From: Hydractinia symbiolongicarpus
Lineage: Eukaryota > Cnidaria > Hydrozoa > Anthoathecata > Hydractiniidae
NCBI RefSeq assembly: GCF_029227915.1
Contig: NC_079877.1
Span: 22,593,851-22,657,850, forward strand
DNA length: 64,000 nt
Direction of reading: 5' to 3'
The position numbers and the translations under genes were made by a program. Shown here one piece after another: positions 44,650-54,407 of this stretch. The notes beneath the pieces were generated by a model. That model was not told the DNA's origin and did not search any database. It was given only the letters and a program-made list of their open reading frames with translations. The number at the start of each line of letters is the position of its first letter. Positions within the stretch are counted from its first letter, which is position 1.

Positions 44650-47245
44650 TCATGCTTTCAAAATATGCTTCATGCTTTCAAAATATGCTTTTTCCTCCAA
44701 AATAAAGGAATTATGCTCCACTCTTTTCCTAAAACAACATATTACGGAGCCAACTCGTGTTACTGAAAATAGTAGCACTCTTATAGACTTGATACTTTCT
44801 AACAGTTCTTGTATTTCTAAAACTGGTGTCATGGATTTAGGCATCAGTAATCACAATTTAGTTTATGTGATCAGAAAATTCAAAAGGCCAAAATTTGAAC
44901 CTAAAACATGCAAGGTTCGTAGCTACAAAAACGTGAAGAGGCTTTTCTGAAGGACCTCAGGAATTTAGACTGGTCATATTTTAATAATTATGATGACCTT
45001 GATGAAGCATGTGAGAAACTGAATAAAAATGTTAAAACAGTGGCTGACAAACATGCCCCTTTCAAAACACATAGATTTTCTGGCCGTGTTGAGGCATGGG
45101 TCACTGATGAATTAATAATAGCCATCAAAGAAAGAGACTTCTTGAAACGGAAAGCATCAAAAACAAAATCCATCATAGACTGGGAAGCTTTCAAACAAAA
45201 AAGGAACCAGGTAATAGGTCTCAAAAATCGACTTAAAAACCAGTACTATAATGACGTTTTGCAGGACTTTCAAAAACGGCCAAAACAACTTTGGAAAACC
45301 CTAAAAAAACTGGTTCCTGATAAGTCAGGCAATACTACCTCGATAAAACGAGTAGTCCAAAACGATGGTACAGAAACTTCTCACCCAAAAGAAATTTCCA
45401 ACACATTCAATTCATTTTTTGTCAGTGTTGGTGCCAAACTAGCCTCTAAATTTTCTTCTGACACTACTAATGTTAATCCACCTGTTAGCGGACACGATTT
45501 TCGGTGGGCTTGTATTGAGACCAAAAGTGTCGAAAAAATAATTAGTTCACTAAAACTTAATAAAGCTACAGGCTTGGACAGAATTGGTTCACGACTGCTA
45601 AAAGAAGGTTCGTCAGTTTTAAGTATTTATTTATCAAGTCTTTTCAACAAATCTTTATTTACTGGTTATGTACCTAAATGTTGGAAGACTAAAAGGGTCT
45701 CGCCTATTTTTAAAAGTGGCAATAAAACAGATCCTACTAATTATCGGCCTATCTCCATTTTGCCAATTCCTATGAAAATTTTTGAAAAGTTAGTGCATGA
45801 GAAAATGTCTCATTTTATTTCTGAGCACAACTTCCTGAATGACAGACAGTCCGGATTTCGAAAACTCTTTTCCACAGAAACTGCAGTAGTCGATGTCTCT
45901 GATTTTATTCTTACTGAGCTCGACCAACATAACTTTGTTTGTGCTGTGCTCATTGACCTTAAAAAAGCTTTTGACACTGTTGATCATAAAATTTTGTTAA
46001 AAAAACTATGGTGTTTTGGTATCAGAGATGCTGCCTTTGACTGGTTCGAGTCCTACTTAACGGGCCGAATGCAGCTGATTCTTGTAAACAACACAGAATC
46101 AGATCTGCTTCATGAAGACGCTTTTGGGGTGCCGCAGGGATCTGTGTTGGGGCCCCTGCTCTTTCTTTTGTATATTGATGACTTAAAATCTGTCATCAAT
46201 TCAAACTACCACCATCTATATGCAGATGATACAATAATTATTTCGTCTCATAAAAACTTGGATACCCTTGTCTCCCAGGTCGAGTTAGAACTTTCGCAAG
46301 TCGACCTCTGGCTGAATAATAACAAAATGACTATTAATACGGACAAAACTGAAACAATCTTTTTCGGCAACCACAGCCAGTTAAAAAAAGTTGAGAACAA
46401 AACTATCAACTATATGGGTATTCCTTTGAAGAGGAGCGAAAAAGTTAAATATCTTGGGGTAACATTTGATCAAAAAATGCAATGGGAAAAGCACATTAAT
46501 GACATAAATAGAAAAATACTAATTAAATATTCTAAAATTAGAATCATTGCATCCTGTTTAACACCTCACACAAAAAACCTTTTAATTAATGCACTTGTCA
46601 TGCCATATTTTAACTACTGCTCCTCGGCAAGGGCTTGTGCCACCCAAGGTAGATTGGGAAAACTAGAAAAACGATTAAAATGTGTCCGTACCTTTCTTGG
46701 GAAAGAGAGGGAATATTCAATGAATAATTTACTCATCAAAAACGATGCCATATTAGTTTTCAAAGCCATGAATCACATTGCTCCTGATTACATGCGCTCA
46801 AAATTCCTTTTGACAAAAAACTGTCATAATCATCAAACAAGAGGAGCTTCAAAAAACAGGTTCACACTTCCCTTTGTCAACACGAAATTTGGCAAAAAAG
46901 CCTTCCCATTTAGAGCTGCAAAAGTGTGGAATAATCTTCCAGACCAAGTGACCTGTGATGGAAGTCTGCTTTCGTTTAAGACTTCCATCTCTAATGTATT
47001 TGGCAAATTCTAATGGAGATCACTTTTTAACTTTTTAATTTTTGTTTTTTATTCTTTTTCTTTTCAATTTTCACAGATTATAAATGTTACTATGTTTGAT
47101 TGAGCTGAGGCAGTCTAAGGTTTATCATTTTTTGTTTCTTTTTTGTTCTAGTGGCCCTCAGTGGAAACAATCCACTAACTATAGGTTTTTGTGATTTTCT
47201 GGGCTAGCCACTTTAAATATTTATTATTATTATTATTTTATTTAA
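44650..47245 (+). mobile_element. 5'-truncated, nearly intact LINE (CR1/L2/Jockey-like)
   Basis: Starts within the C-terminus of an endonuclease domain (SCISKTGVMDLGISNHNLVY near 44800-44870) and runs through a full reverse transcriptase to a 3' end with a (TTA)n tail at about 47218-47240. Only one frameshift, near 44940, separates endonuclease tail from the RT frame, so it is a recent insertion. Its 5' junction shows a tandem duplication of CATGCTTTCAAAATATGCTT (44649-44688). Confidence 0.88.
45040..47013 (+). CDS. LINE reverse transcriptase ORF
   Basis: 657 residues open in one frame. RT motifs in order: KTKRVSPIFKSGNKTDPTNY, RPISILPIPMKIFEKLVH, NDRQSGFRKLFSTETAV, VLIDLKKAFDTVDH, GVPQGSVLGPLLFLLYIDDL, HLYADDTIIIS (catalytic YADD intact), NKMTINTDKTE and VKYLGVTFDQ. 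The C-terminus carries the usual LINE block ending in F.AAKVWNNLP-type text. The first ATG is internal to the ancestral polyprotein: upstream, in another frame, coding continues (EAFLKDLRNLDWSYFNNYDD, then ADKHAPF), showing the true ORF began earlier. The element cannot move by itself because most of the endonuclease is missing. Confidence 0.88.
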   Translation: MADKHAPFKTHRFSGRVEAWVTDELIIAIKERDFLKRKASKTKSIIDWEAFKQKRNQVIGLKNRLKNQYYNDVLQDFQKRPKQLWKTLKKLVPDKSGNTTSIKRVVQNDGTETSHPKEISNTFNSFFVSVGAKLASKFSSDTTNVNPPVSGHDFRWACIETKSVEKIISSLKLNKATGLDRIGSRLLKEGSSVLSIYLSSLFNKSLFTGYVPKCWKTKRVSPIFKSGNKTDPTNYRPISILPIPMKIFEKLVHEKMSHFISEHNFLNDRQSGFRKLFSTETAVVDVSDFILTELDQHNFVCAVLIDLKKAFDTVDHKILLKKLWCFGIRDAAFDWFESYLTGRMQLILVNNTESDLLHEDAFGVPQGSVLGPLLFLLYIDDLKSVINSNYHHLYADDTIIISSHKNLDTLVSQVELELSQVDLWLNNNKMTINTDKTETIFFGNHSQLKKVENKTINYMGIPLKRSEKVKYLGVTFDQKMQWEKHINDINRKILIKYSKIRIIASCLTPHTKNLLINALVMPYFNYCSSARACATQGRLGKLEKRLKCVRTFLGKEREYSMNNLLIKNDAILVFKAMNHIAPDYMRSKFLLTKNCHNHQTRGASKNRFTLPFVNTKFGKKAFPFRAAKVWNNLPDQVTCDGSLLSFKTSISNVFGKF

Positions 47246-47982
47246 CATGTATCAATATTTTCAACAGGAATTAATAATTAAGTCCTGGGCACTAGGTTGT
47301 AAAATACATGTCAATTAAACCTAAAAATGATACCTGCTATATTGCTCTATTACCAGAAGCAAATCATTTCAATGTGCTCAATGTGATTGCAAAGATATAA
47401 ATAGATTAGAATTACTTTCAACACAAAAGAAAAATGATCTCCAGCATTGTGTTTCAGAGAGAGCTCATAACATTAGCAAGCAATAGAAAGTTAAAGCAAT
47501 TTCACAACATTTTTTTGAATAGCAGAAAAAAAGATGTTGTGCAATAATTGAAATATATTTTTATATTTTTACCACCAGGTGGCTGAAGAAAACACCTTCT
47601 TGGTGGCCCACAAATATAATTGTTCCTACACAAGAAGAGTATGACGTGAATATTCATCTTTATGCCCTTCAAAAATAAATATTAAAAAAAAATTGTTTTA
47701 TTCATGCACAATGAGAGTGCACAACTCAAAATTTTCCTTTTATATTTCTTTTAATCATATATTTCTTGCAAGACTTACACCTCATTTCTATACAGCTTAA
47801 ATAACATATAACGTTGTGGTAAACAAAAAAAAAGTTAAGTGTGAATCACACTTGCAGATATTCACATCACACTTGTAAACTTTGCTTACGAGTGCGATTT
47901 TTCACACACCATAGCACTCGTAATTTTTTTAACGGGTGCTTTTTGTAGCTCTGGCATAGTTTTATTCAAGAAATGGCCTGCG

Positions 47983-48553
47983 AGTGACATTTAAAATGAA
48001 TAACAAAATATGGCTGCGAAATATATATAGTATTTTTGTAATGTTTTGAAAAAATTTTTTATCCCACCGACCGACTCACTTTTGTATATAATTAGAAATG
48101 ACGCTAACCAAACATATTTTCGGGCCTGTTAGAAATATTAAAAAACAAAACAAGTACTTGGCATATATAAAACTGCTTTGTATTTATATATAAATCCTGG
48201 GCCATGGCTAAGTCAACGAAATTATCATCTAGGAGTTGACATCACAGGCCCAAGGAATTTGTTTATATTTGGGACAAAAGATGGTGACTGGCGACTAGCT
48301 TTTTTTCTAGCTAGTAATTACAACTCTTATCAGAGATATCTTACCAACAAATATGAAATTATATTATTTTTGTCTACTATACTTTGATTTGGTTTTTCAT
48401 TCCTTTTTTTAAGTGGGGAAGGTTAAGTTTTAAAATAATTTCCTGGTACTGTTGACATGATGCACATGACATTAAACTGAGGTACCAATCCCTTAGTCTT
48501 ACATGACCTATGCATCAGAAAAAGTAGAACTTCTGCTTTTTGCTTTCAGAGTT
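47983..48553. other. Intergenic, nothing assigned
   Basis: AT-rich stretch between two repeat clusters. The open frames are short and without recognisable motif. Contains another TAGCTAG word near 48298-48315. Confidence 0.3.
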
Positions 48554-49849
48554 TCCTTGTGGCGCCGTAGATTAGTGGTTATAGCTCTCCTACTCTGTGC
48601 GGGAGACCGGGGTTCGATTCCTTGTTCCGTACGATGTCATTCATTGTACGAAGTTGGGCTTTTTTGCCGCAGCGCTGAGAGTGACCATCCTCGTACAAAA
48701 CTGACCATCTTCGTACAGCGGCGAATATCGTCAAAAAATGAAACTTCTATAATAAAAAAATAACTTTTTTGAAATATCTTCTTTTTTTAAGTCATTTAAA
48801 AAAAAACACATTCGTTTTACGATCTGGATGCCTCTTTGGAAAAATACTAATGAGGCGAGCAGATTAGGCTCCTGTCTGGATCTAATTAAATTTTATGCAA
48901 ATGGTATGATAAGTATAAACATGATATATACATATATATATATTTTTATACTTTGTTTTATATTAACAGAGAATAAGCAATGATGTTTTTGAAAAATGGT
49001 AAACATTTCTACGTTTAAGAAATTTTGGTGGCTCAATTAAATACGAGAACGAAATGATCACATTCCATAATACTTGCGCTTTAGATACATGGATGGCAGT
49101 GTTAAAAGCAGTTATAGTAATGAGACGAAGTATAACAGATGAAGTTACCGACAAAACATACAACAGCTTTTTACGTTTGTGAAAAACGGTGCTTATGAAG
49201 CTGCTAAATTTCATACTGCTATTTATCGAAAAATAACACCAACCAACCAATGCTTGTCATTTTTTGGAGCAGAATACGAATGTATGATAAAAAACTTCGT
49301 TGCGCCATTCATGGAACATATTTTGGAGTCAGCTTGCAACAGTCCGCATTGTAGCATGAAACAATCGAGAGCCTGCTTCAACACATTTCCTTCGGCAACA
49401 GTGAAAAGTTCCTTTGTCCATGATGTCCAAAAGTTGTTTCTTAAAGCAACAATATCAATTTGTGGAAAGAAAGTAAGTTAGAACATATCTGACGAATTTT
49501 CTTTCGTACGCCAATATGTTCGTATTCGATGTTAAAAGTTATTACCTTAAGGGAAGAAATTTTCGCGGGAAGAAAATTTCGCGGTTTTCGCGGTTTTTGG
49601 AAAAAACCGCGAAATTTTCTTCCCGCGAAAATTTTAAAAATTCACCGACCGCGAAATTAAATTCCCGCGAAATTTTTCGAAATTTGTTGACCGCGAAATT
49701 AAATTCTCGCGAAAATTTTTGATTTTATTTGCATTGGAATTATAAATTCAGTGAAAACTGAGAATGGAGAAATGGCATATACATAAAAGTATCTTTTCTA
49801 ACATAAGAGATGCTCTAAGAATTACAATAATCAATAAAACTTTCATTAA

Positions 49850-50473
49850 TCAATCAGAGTCAATCGTGATAATCTTTTCCGTTTTCTTCTTGCCATCTCG
49901 CCTTTTAGTAGTTGTTTTAATGCTAATGGTCTTGCTAAAAAAACTTCGGATATCTTTCTGATTGCTCGCTTCATCTTTGGACTTGCTCTTCTTCGATTGG
50001 GATGAAGTGGAAGGTAAATTGATGCTTTCCTCGGTCACATTATTAGGTTGTAAAAAGGATCCCAGATTTTCCTCATTCTTGGGTTCAATGTACAATTCCT
50101 CTATAAGTTGTTTATATTTTTCCATCAACAGAAGGTTAATACAAATACCAGCAATTTTCACTGTGATTTTACATGGAATCTCCATACCGCCTTGAACGAT
50201 GGGAGAGCGTCTATAATGTTCACTTGTAAGCTTGGCATTAACGATTGCTCCTCTATCCATGAAAAATTTTGTAACACGCGAGATCTCTCGTGGAAGATGA
50301 CCAACTGCATTTGTATCTCCTATTTCGCAAACCTTGATCGCGAAACGATCAAAGGGATTTCCAAACTCGTGATGACATTCTAGAAATTGTTCTCTCTGAG
50401 GATTCCAAAAGCTTTTATAATAATGGTATCCTCTTACTGCTGCTGAAAATTCGAAAACTTTACTGTACGCCAT
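49850..50473 (-). CDS. HIRAN-domain protein with PIP box and SIM-like tail
   Basis: 207 residues, intact, single exon, stop at 49850. Residues about 8-108 form a HIRAN domain: VRGYHYYKSFWNP, ECHHEFGNPFDRFAIKV, NAVGHLPREIS and a following IVNAKL block. HIRAN domains of HLTF/Rad5 bind 3' DNA ends at stalled forks. Residues 172-179 are QKDIRSFF, a full PCNA-interacting (PIP) consensus Q-x-x-I-x-x-F-F. The protein ends after a Lys/Arg-rich stretch in IITIDSD, which fits a SUMO-interacting motif (I-I-x-I followed by acids). No helicase or nuclease domain follows, unlike HLTF. Inferred role: contact with PCNA, perhaps SUMO-PCNA, at replication forks to aid transposition or repair. Its open, clean frame against the decayed outer element suggests recent activity. 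Divergent from the acidic-protein gene. Confidence 0.85.
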   Translation of the reverse strand: MAYSKVFEFSAAVRGYHYYKSFWNPQREQFLECHHEFGNPFDRFAIKVCEIGDTNAVGHLPREISRVTKFFMDRGAIVNAKLTSEHYRRSPIVQGGMEIPCKITVKIAGICINLLLMEKYKQLIEELYIEPKNEENLGSFLQPNNVTEESINLPSTSSQSKKSKSKDEASNQKDIRSFFSKTISIKTTTKRRDGKKKTEKIITIDSD

Positions 50474-50587
50474 CTTACAGTGACAGTAACTTTCTTCTGT
50501 ACTTTCTTGTTTCCTTCTTGTCTCAATAAGTTTGTCCTCATTGTTTGACTCTCTTTTACTTCAGTCTCCTTTACTTCAGCGAGTAAG

Positions 50588-50863
50588 GGGTTTCCCCCTC
50601 AAACAATAGGATAAACACGCGGGAAAATTGTTGTCTGGAAAATTTTTCTTTTCGAATGTTCATTTATTTGCTCTCATCGAAGGGTTTCCCCCTCAAACAA
50701 TAGGATAAACACGCGGGAAAATTGTTGTCTGGAAAATTTTTCTTTTCGAATGTTCATTTATTTGCTCTCATCGAAGGGTTTCCCCCTCAAACAATAGGAT
50801 AAACACGCGGGAAAATTGTTGTCTGGAAAATTTTTCTTTTCGAATGTTCATTTATTTGCTCTC
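50588..50863. repeat. Three-copy tandem repeat, unit 94 bp
   Basis: Copies start at 50588, 50682 and 50776 with GGGTTTCCCCCTCAAACAAT and are identical by eye apart from the very ends. They lie between the divergent starts of the HIRAN gene (50473) and the acidic-protein gene (51073), so they may carry promoter or enhancer elements of the transposon. Confidence 0.92.
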
Positions 50864-51072
50864 CCGAAACAAAAAAAAACCATTGAAAGTTTTTAATAGA
50901 AATTCGTCTCGTTTTGGATATATAGAAATGGTCTATTAAACCACAAATTTTGTATATTTGTATTGTTCATCGATCAAAATATCTTTCACTCGTGTTCTTG
51001 AGTTTGGGTGATAAACTGACACATGTAAACAAACGCGTTCATGTGAAAAAGACAAAACAAGACGAAAGAAAA

Positions 51073-51512
51073 ATGTCAAGTTCAGGTAACACTACTTTTT
51101 ATTATTAACTTTCATATTGTAATACTTACTTTTTAAGCAAAAATCTTCCGAGTTTAAAGCCTTGTTAGAATTATTAAAATTCTAAAGCAGTTGATATTTA
51201 TTTGATACAAATGTAATACCCAGATATCCCTTTAATTTTTCAGAATCGTCGCGTAACTTGCAGAGAGAATCAGGTTTAGGACCGTTAGATTTCCAAGCTG
51301 CTGCCCAAGCCGCATCTACTCCTCGAAAGACCAACAGAAAGTCCTACCAAAAATGGTCAAACGAAGACAGATTTAATATCGGATACGTAAACGAAATCGT
51401 AGAAAATGATGAAGATGACGACGACAATGATGATGATGCAGAATGGGGGTTCGAAGAAGACTTTGATAGAAACGCATTTGACTTCATTATCGATGATGAA
51501 TGTAACGAGTAA
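51073..51512 (+). CDS. Small acidic protein of the inner transposon
   Basis: Two exons, 51073-51085 and 51244-51512, joined by a 158-bp GT-AG intron (phase 1) give 93 residues. N-terminal half is polar with RKSYQKWSNEDRFNIG, similar in feel to the start of helix-turn-helix regions in some cnidarian transposon proteins; then follows a run of Asp/Asn/Glu and an aromatic acidic end (WGFEEDFDRNAFDFIIDDEC). No catalytic domain. It may be the two ends of a longer transposase gene joined by an internal deletion. Function unknown. Confidence 0.5.
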
Positions 51513-52199
51513 TTAACAATTTAGAAAGACTATTTTTTCTCGACCGCGAAAATTATATTTTTTTCTCGACCGCGAAATTAAATTCCGCGAAAAAAATCGT
51601 TTTGATCAACCGCGAAATTAAATTCCCGCGAAAATTTCTTCCCTTAAGGTAATTTTTTTAATTATGTTATTGTTTCCATAGGATAAAGAACAGATATTGT
51701 AACGGAAACAGAATATACAAGGCCCAACTATTAGCTGTTGATGTTGCAGGCGATATTGACCCAATAGACATAGCTACTGTTCCAGAACAATTACACATTC
51801 CGTTTTCCACAAATCAAGGAAATAGGTATTATCGAGGCCAAAAAAATATCTTAAGTTCGGCTTGGATGTTTCTTAACTTTGAAAGAGACCTTCTGAACAT
51901 TTATACAATGAGACCTATATTGGTATATCCTTAAACCGCGTAATATTTTTTAAGATATGAGTTAGTTGCAATCACACTATGGAAGGGGTCGCATTACACC
52001 GCAAAAATCAGGCTCAATGGCGTATGGTTATTCTATGATGTTGGATGTTTTAGGAAAAACTTTACTCAAAGATTGTTTTCCGGGTTATACCTACTATATC
52101 CTTTATTTAATTTTAGCACCAACAGCACCAACGGACCAGCTTGAAAGTAGCCAAAACGATAACATCCAGTTACCCGAAACTGGTAAGATATTTTTTCCC

Positions 52200-52240
52200 A
52201 TTACAGTAGCTATTTTTTATATAAAAATAGCTACTGTAAT
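52200..52240. repeat. Perfect 18-bp inverted repeat with 5-base loop
   Basis: ATTACAGTAGCTATTTTT is followed by TATAT and the exact inverse. It sits in the outer transposon within an open frame just before MADESEDG, and would make a stable hairpin in DNA or RNA. Confidence 0.9.
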
Positions 52241-52241
52241 G

Positions 52242-52527
52242 GCCGACGAATCAGAGGACGGTGCTGAACCAGTTCCCTTTAAAGATATGAATGATGAAGA
52301 AAAATCTATCTTCATATTATCATGTTTTACGCAGATTGAAATTGCTAAAGAATTTGTGTATGGAAACAGCTCGGTACAATTGGATAATCTGAGATCTCCG
52401 TCTGAGGTGCCAGAAACTGTGGTGGATGAGTTGCTTGATATAACGCTAATTAGGGATTTCTGTTCCAAAAAAGCATACAGCAAAATGGCAGCAACGATAC
52501 AGGAGAAAAAACATGCGCCTTTGTGAA
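52242..52527 (+). pseudogene. Acidic ORF segment of the outer transposon
   Basis: Open frame from MADESEDGAEPVPFKDMNDE through FVYGNSSVQLDNLRSPSEVP to a stop after KKHAPL. Helical, acidic, no recognised domain. It lies between the peptidase and the PHD-like remnant and was probably part of one larger gene; a frame change follows directly. Confidence 0.4.
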
Positions 52528-52538
52528 AAAGCAGCCAT

Positions 52539-52658
52539 TGCAGACGAAAAATTGGAAAAGGAAGATCAATTGCATGCGATCGCTGTCTTGTCTAGTGTCA
52601 TTTTAAATGCTCCAAATTGGCTGTAAAACCCTTAGGGGACTGGTTTTGCGATCTATGT
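52539..52658 (+). pseudogene. PHD-finger remnant
   Basis: In one frame: C-RRKIGKGRSIA-C-DR-C-LV(stop)-CHFKC, then LAVKPLGDWFCDLC. This is the C-terminal three quarters of a PHD finger, with a TAG at the site of the conserved Trp (probably TGG to TAG). The first cysteine pair is in another frame. It is the last coding trace of the outer transposon. Confidence 0.6.
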
Positions 52659-53569
52659 TTACATATTGCAAAAAAAGGTCAGTATTTTATAACGAAATAC
52701 TGGCGAAAAAACATCCTCAATTTTTTCAAAAACTGATGAAAGATTCGAACATTGCAGAGCCAACATGAGTCATCACCAATTACATTCGAATGAAGTACCC
52801 ATGCGAATTCGATATAGGGAGATTATCGTTAAACCACATTCTGTTTTTGTTGGTGGAAATTATTGATAGAGTAAACAAAAAAAAAGCAATGTAAAGACCA
52901 TAAATGATAATATATAGTAGTCTTCATCTGTGTCTTGGTATTTTAAATAGTTGTACAAATTTGGTTCGAGTCTGAAAAATTCAAGTTAAGTAGAAGAAGT
53001 TGGTCCAACGTACACAGTTATTTAAGTTGTACGAAGTTGGTACAATCATTAAATAATGGTAAAAAATTAACGTTCATAGAATATTTAAGATATTATCATG
53101 TTTACTGAATGTAATTAACAATGTTTAGATATTCATTTCTAAACCAAATTATTCGTTGCCTAATTTTTGTACAGCAATTGTAATGCCCATTTTCGTACAA
53201 AATTGCCCATCTTCAAACAAGCGTGAAAAATGACCAACCTCGTACAACGGGTCAATTTCGTACGGAACATCCTCTTGACGGCGATTCAACATGGGCGAGT
53301 GAATGTTACCATAGCCCTGGGTTAACCCAAGCCATGTGAGGGAAATTGGGGAGATGGCTTCATGTGTGGGCCGTTGGATGTTGCCGGGAGTTGTCTAGTA
53401 GAGCGCGGCCTCAATTGAGTCTGCGTAGCTCAAAATGAGCATTAAATACTCTACGACTCTCCATCTAAGCCATGGCCCCTCCTGGAAATAATAGACAGGG
53501 TATATCCCTCAATAATAGTGAGGCTAACTAGCCATGTAAAATATGCACATCTATCTATCTATCTATCCT

Positions 53570-54407
53570 TGTGCTTGTGGTAAACCTAGCTAGCTAGTTC
53601 ATCAGCTCGCTAGCAGCTATGCAAACTAAAGCAATAAAATGGGAGCTAAAAACAAAAGTACAGTGACAATTATTAAATAATACTTGGAGTGTGGATGTTT
53701 TACAGTCAGTCTACTTCGTGCATACAGAGCAACGCTGCAGGTTGTTGATTTTGTCCAGTAGTACAGAACAGCAGAGCACCGTGTAGAAGAGCGTAAACTG
53801 TGAGGGGCGGCCGATTTACAGACACCGCCCCTGTGTTAATTACAACTACCCGAGAAACGCCATGTATTTTGTGAAACAAGTCTGACAAAAAAAAAGTCAC
53901 AACTACATCGATACATTGCTTTCTATCACGGGATTGCACTTAATCATCGAAGTTCGAGTGTTGATGACGAATTGTGAAGTTCGAGCGTGAAATTGTGGAC
54001 ACGGTTCGGCATTAGAATCCCGCTAAGTTGTTGTTTTTGTAGTTGAATAGAGATAACATTAACTAACATAAATTAAATTCCCAGTGTTGTATCGAACAAC
54101 AGGTCTCTTTGGTAACGGCGTCTTCGGTATCATTCACAACATCATTCCTGATCGTTCTACTCCCTCAAATGCAAATAATTACCAACCTGTATATTCTGCA
54201 TATTCAAATTTTCTTTGTAGAGGAAAATGTTAACTGATGGGAGATCCAAAACCCATTACCTTTTACATCTAGTCTTGCATCGTCTGTTGCGTTTGCAGTA
54301 CTTTTTTCTTAGCACACTCTAGCCTAGCGGAACTTTTTCAACAGGTCCGCGATCCCTTACATTTGCATCACGATGCGAAGAAAGTGAAAGTCACGAGAGG
54401 ATCAAAC
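53570..54407. other. Intergenic, upstream of AP5Z1
   Basis: Contains a GC-rich patch around 53780-53835 with an 8-bp hairpin (AGGGGCGG ... CCGCCCCT). TAGCTAGCTAG occurs at about 53588. No supported gene; the promoter of AP5Z1 should be in the right half. Confidence 0.4.

Larger units (their letters stand above)
44143..47982. mobile_element. Probable TIR element hosting a LINE
   Basis: CGCAGGCCA at 44143 and the inverse TGGCCTGCG ending at 47982, with similar inner blocks (C-TTGA, then AAAAAAATTTACGAGTGC against AAAAAAATTACGAGTGC in inverse orientation). ACGAGTGCGA-type motifs repeat inside both ends. Without the LINE the element would be about 1.2 kb with no coding, so non-autonomous. No clear target duplication was found; superfamily unknown. 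Confidence 0.5.
49551..51643. mobile_element. 2.1-kb inner TIR transposon with two divergent genes
   Basis: Ends GGGAAGAAATTTTCGCGGG and its inverse, each flanked by TTAA (49547-49550, 51644-51647). The match extends outward as CCTTAAGG and TTACC/GGTAA, so a TA duplication with longer inverted repeats (CCTTAAGGGAAG...) is equally possible. Just inside both ends lie several subterminal copies of CCGCGAAATTAAATT, likely transposase-binding sites. It encodes a HIRAN protein on the minus strand and a small acidic protein on the plus strand, with a 94-bp tandem repeat between them. Kolobok- or ISL2EU-like affiliation is a guess. Confidence 0.82.
48985..52045 (+). pseudogene. Ubiquitin-protease (C19)-like cysteine peptidase of the outer transposon, broken
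   Basis: Left part (about 48985-49475) reads VFEKWSTFLRLRNFGGSIKY, then MITFHNTCALDTWMAVLKAV: the NTC-x-L-D block resembles a USP catalytic cysteine box. After the inner transposon the frame resumes near 51685 (NGNRIYKAQLLAVDVAGDID, then VPEQLHIPF) and near 51989-52042 gives SHYTAKIRLNGVWLFYDV, which resembles the USP histidine box (GHY...W..YDD). At least one frameshift on the left and stops on the right make it non-functional. The inner element seems to sit in an intron: GTAAGT follows ICGKK and an acceptor-like CATAG is at 51681. Assignment to C19 is by motif only. Confidence 0.5.
48623..53269. mobile_element. 4.6-kb TIR DNA transposon inside the SINE
   Basis: Ends: TGTTCCGTACGA at the left and its exact inverse TCGTACGGAACA at the right; further inward TTGTACGA-GTTGG blocks repeat in inverted form, as do TTCGTACAA words. 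TCCT is duplicated at 48619-48622 and 53270-53273, a 4-bp target site. Removing the element restores the SINE's T arm. It holds decayed coding on the plus strand (USP-like peptidase, PHD finger) and a second transposon at 49551-51643. I recognise no transposase. Confidence 0.8.
48562..53569 (+). mobile_element. tRNA-derived SINE, split by a DNA transposon
   Basis: Head at 48562-48622 is tRNA-like: GCGCCGTAGATTAGTGGTTA with box A, anticodon-type stem CTCC/GGAG, and box B GGTTCGATTCC. The second part, 53270-53569, completes the T arm and acceptor (CTTGACGGCG pairs with CGCCGT), continues with a body of some 270 bases and ends in an (ATCT)n tail at about 53552-53569. TCCTTGTG flanks both ends (48554-48561 and just after the tail), consistent with a target duplication. 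Everything from 48623 to 53269 is a later insertion. Confidence 0.75.

Noticed and set aside
53706-53939. 77-residue minus frame upstream of AP5Z1
   Set aside because: No motif, no splice or start context; composition set by a GC-rich hairpin patch.
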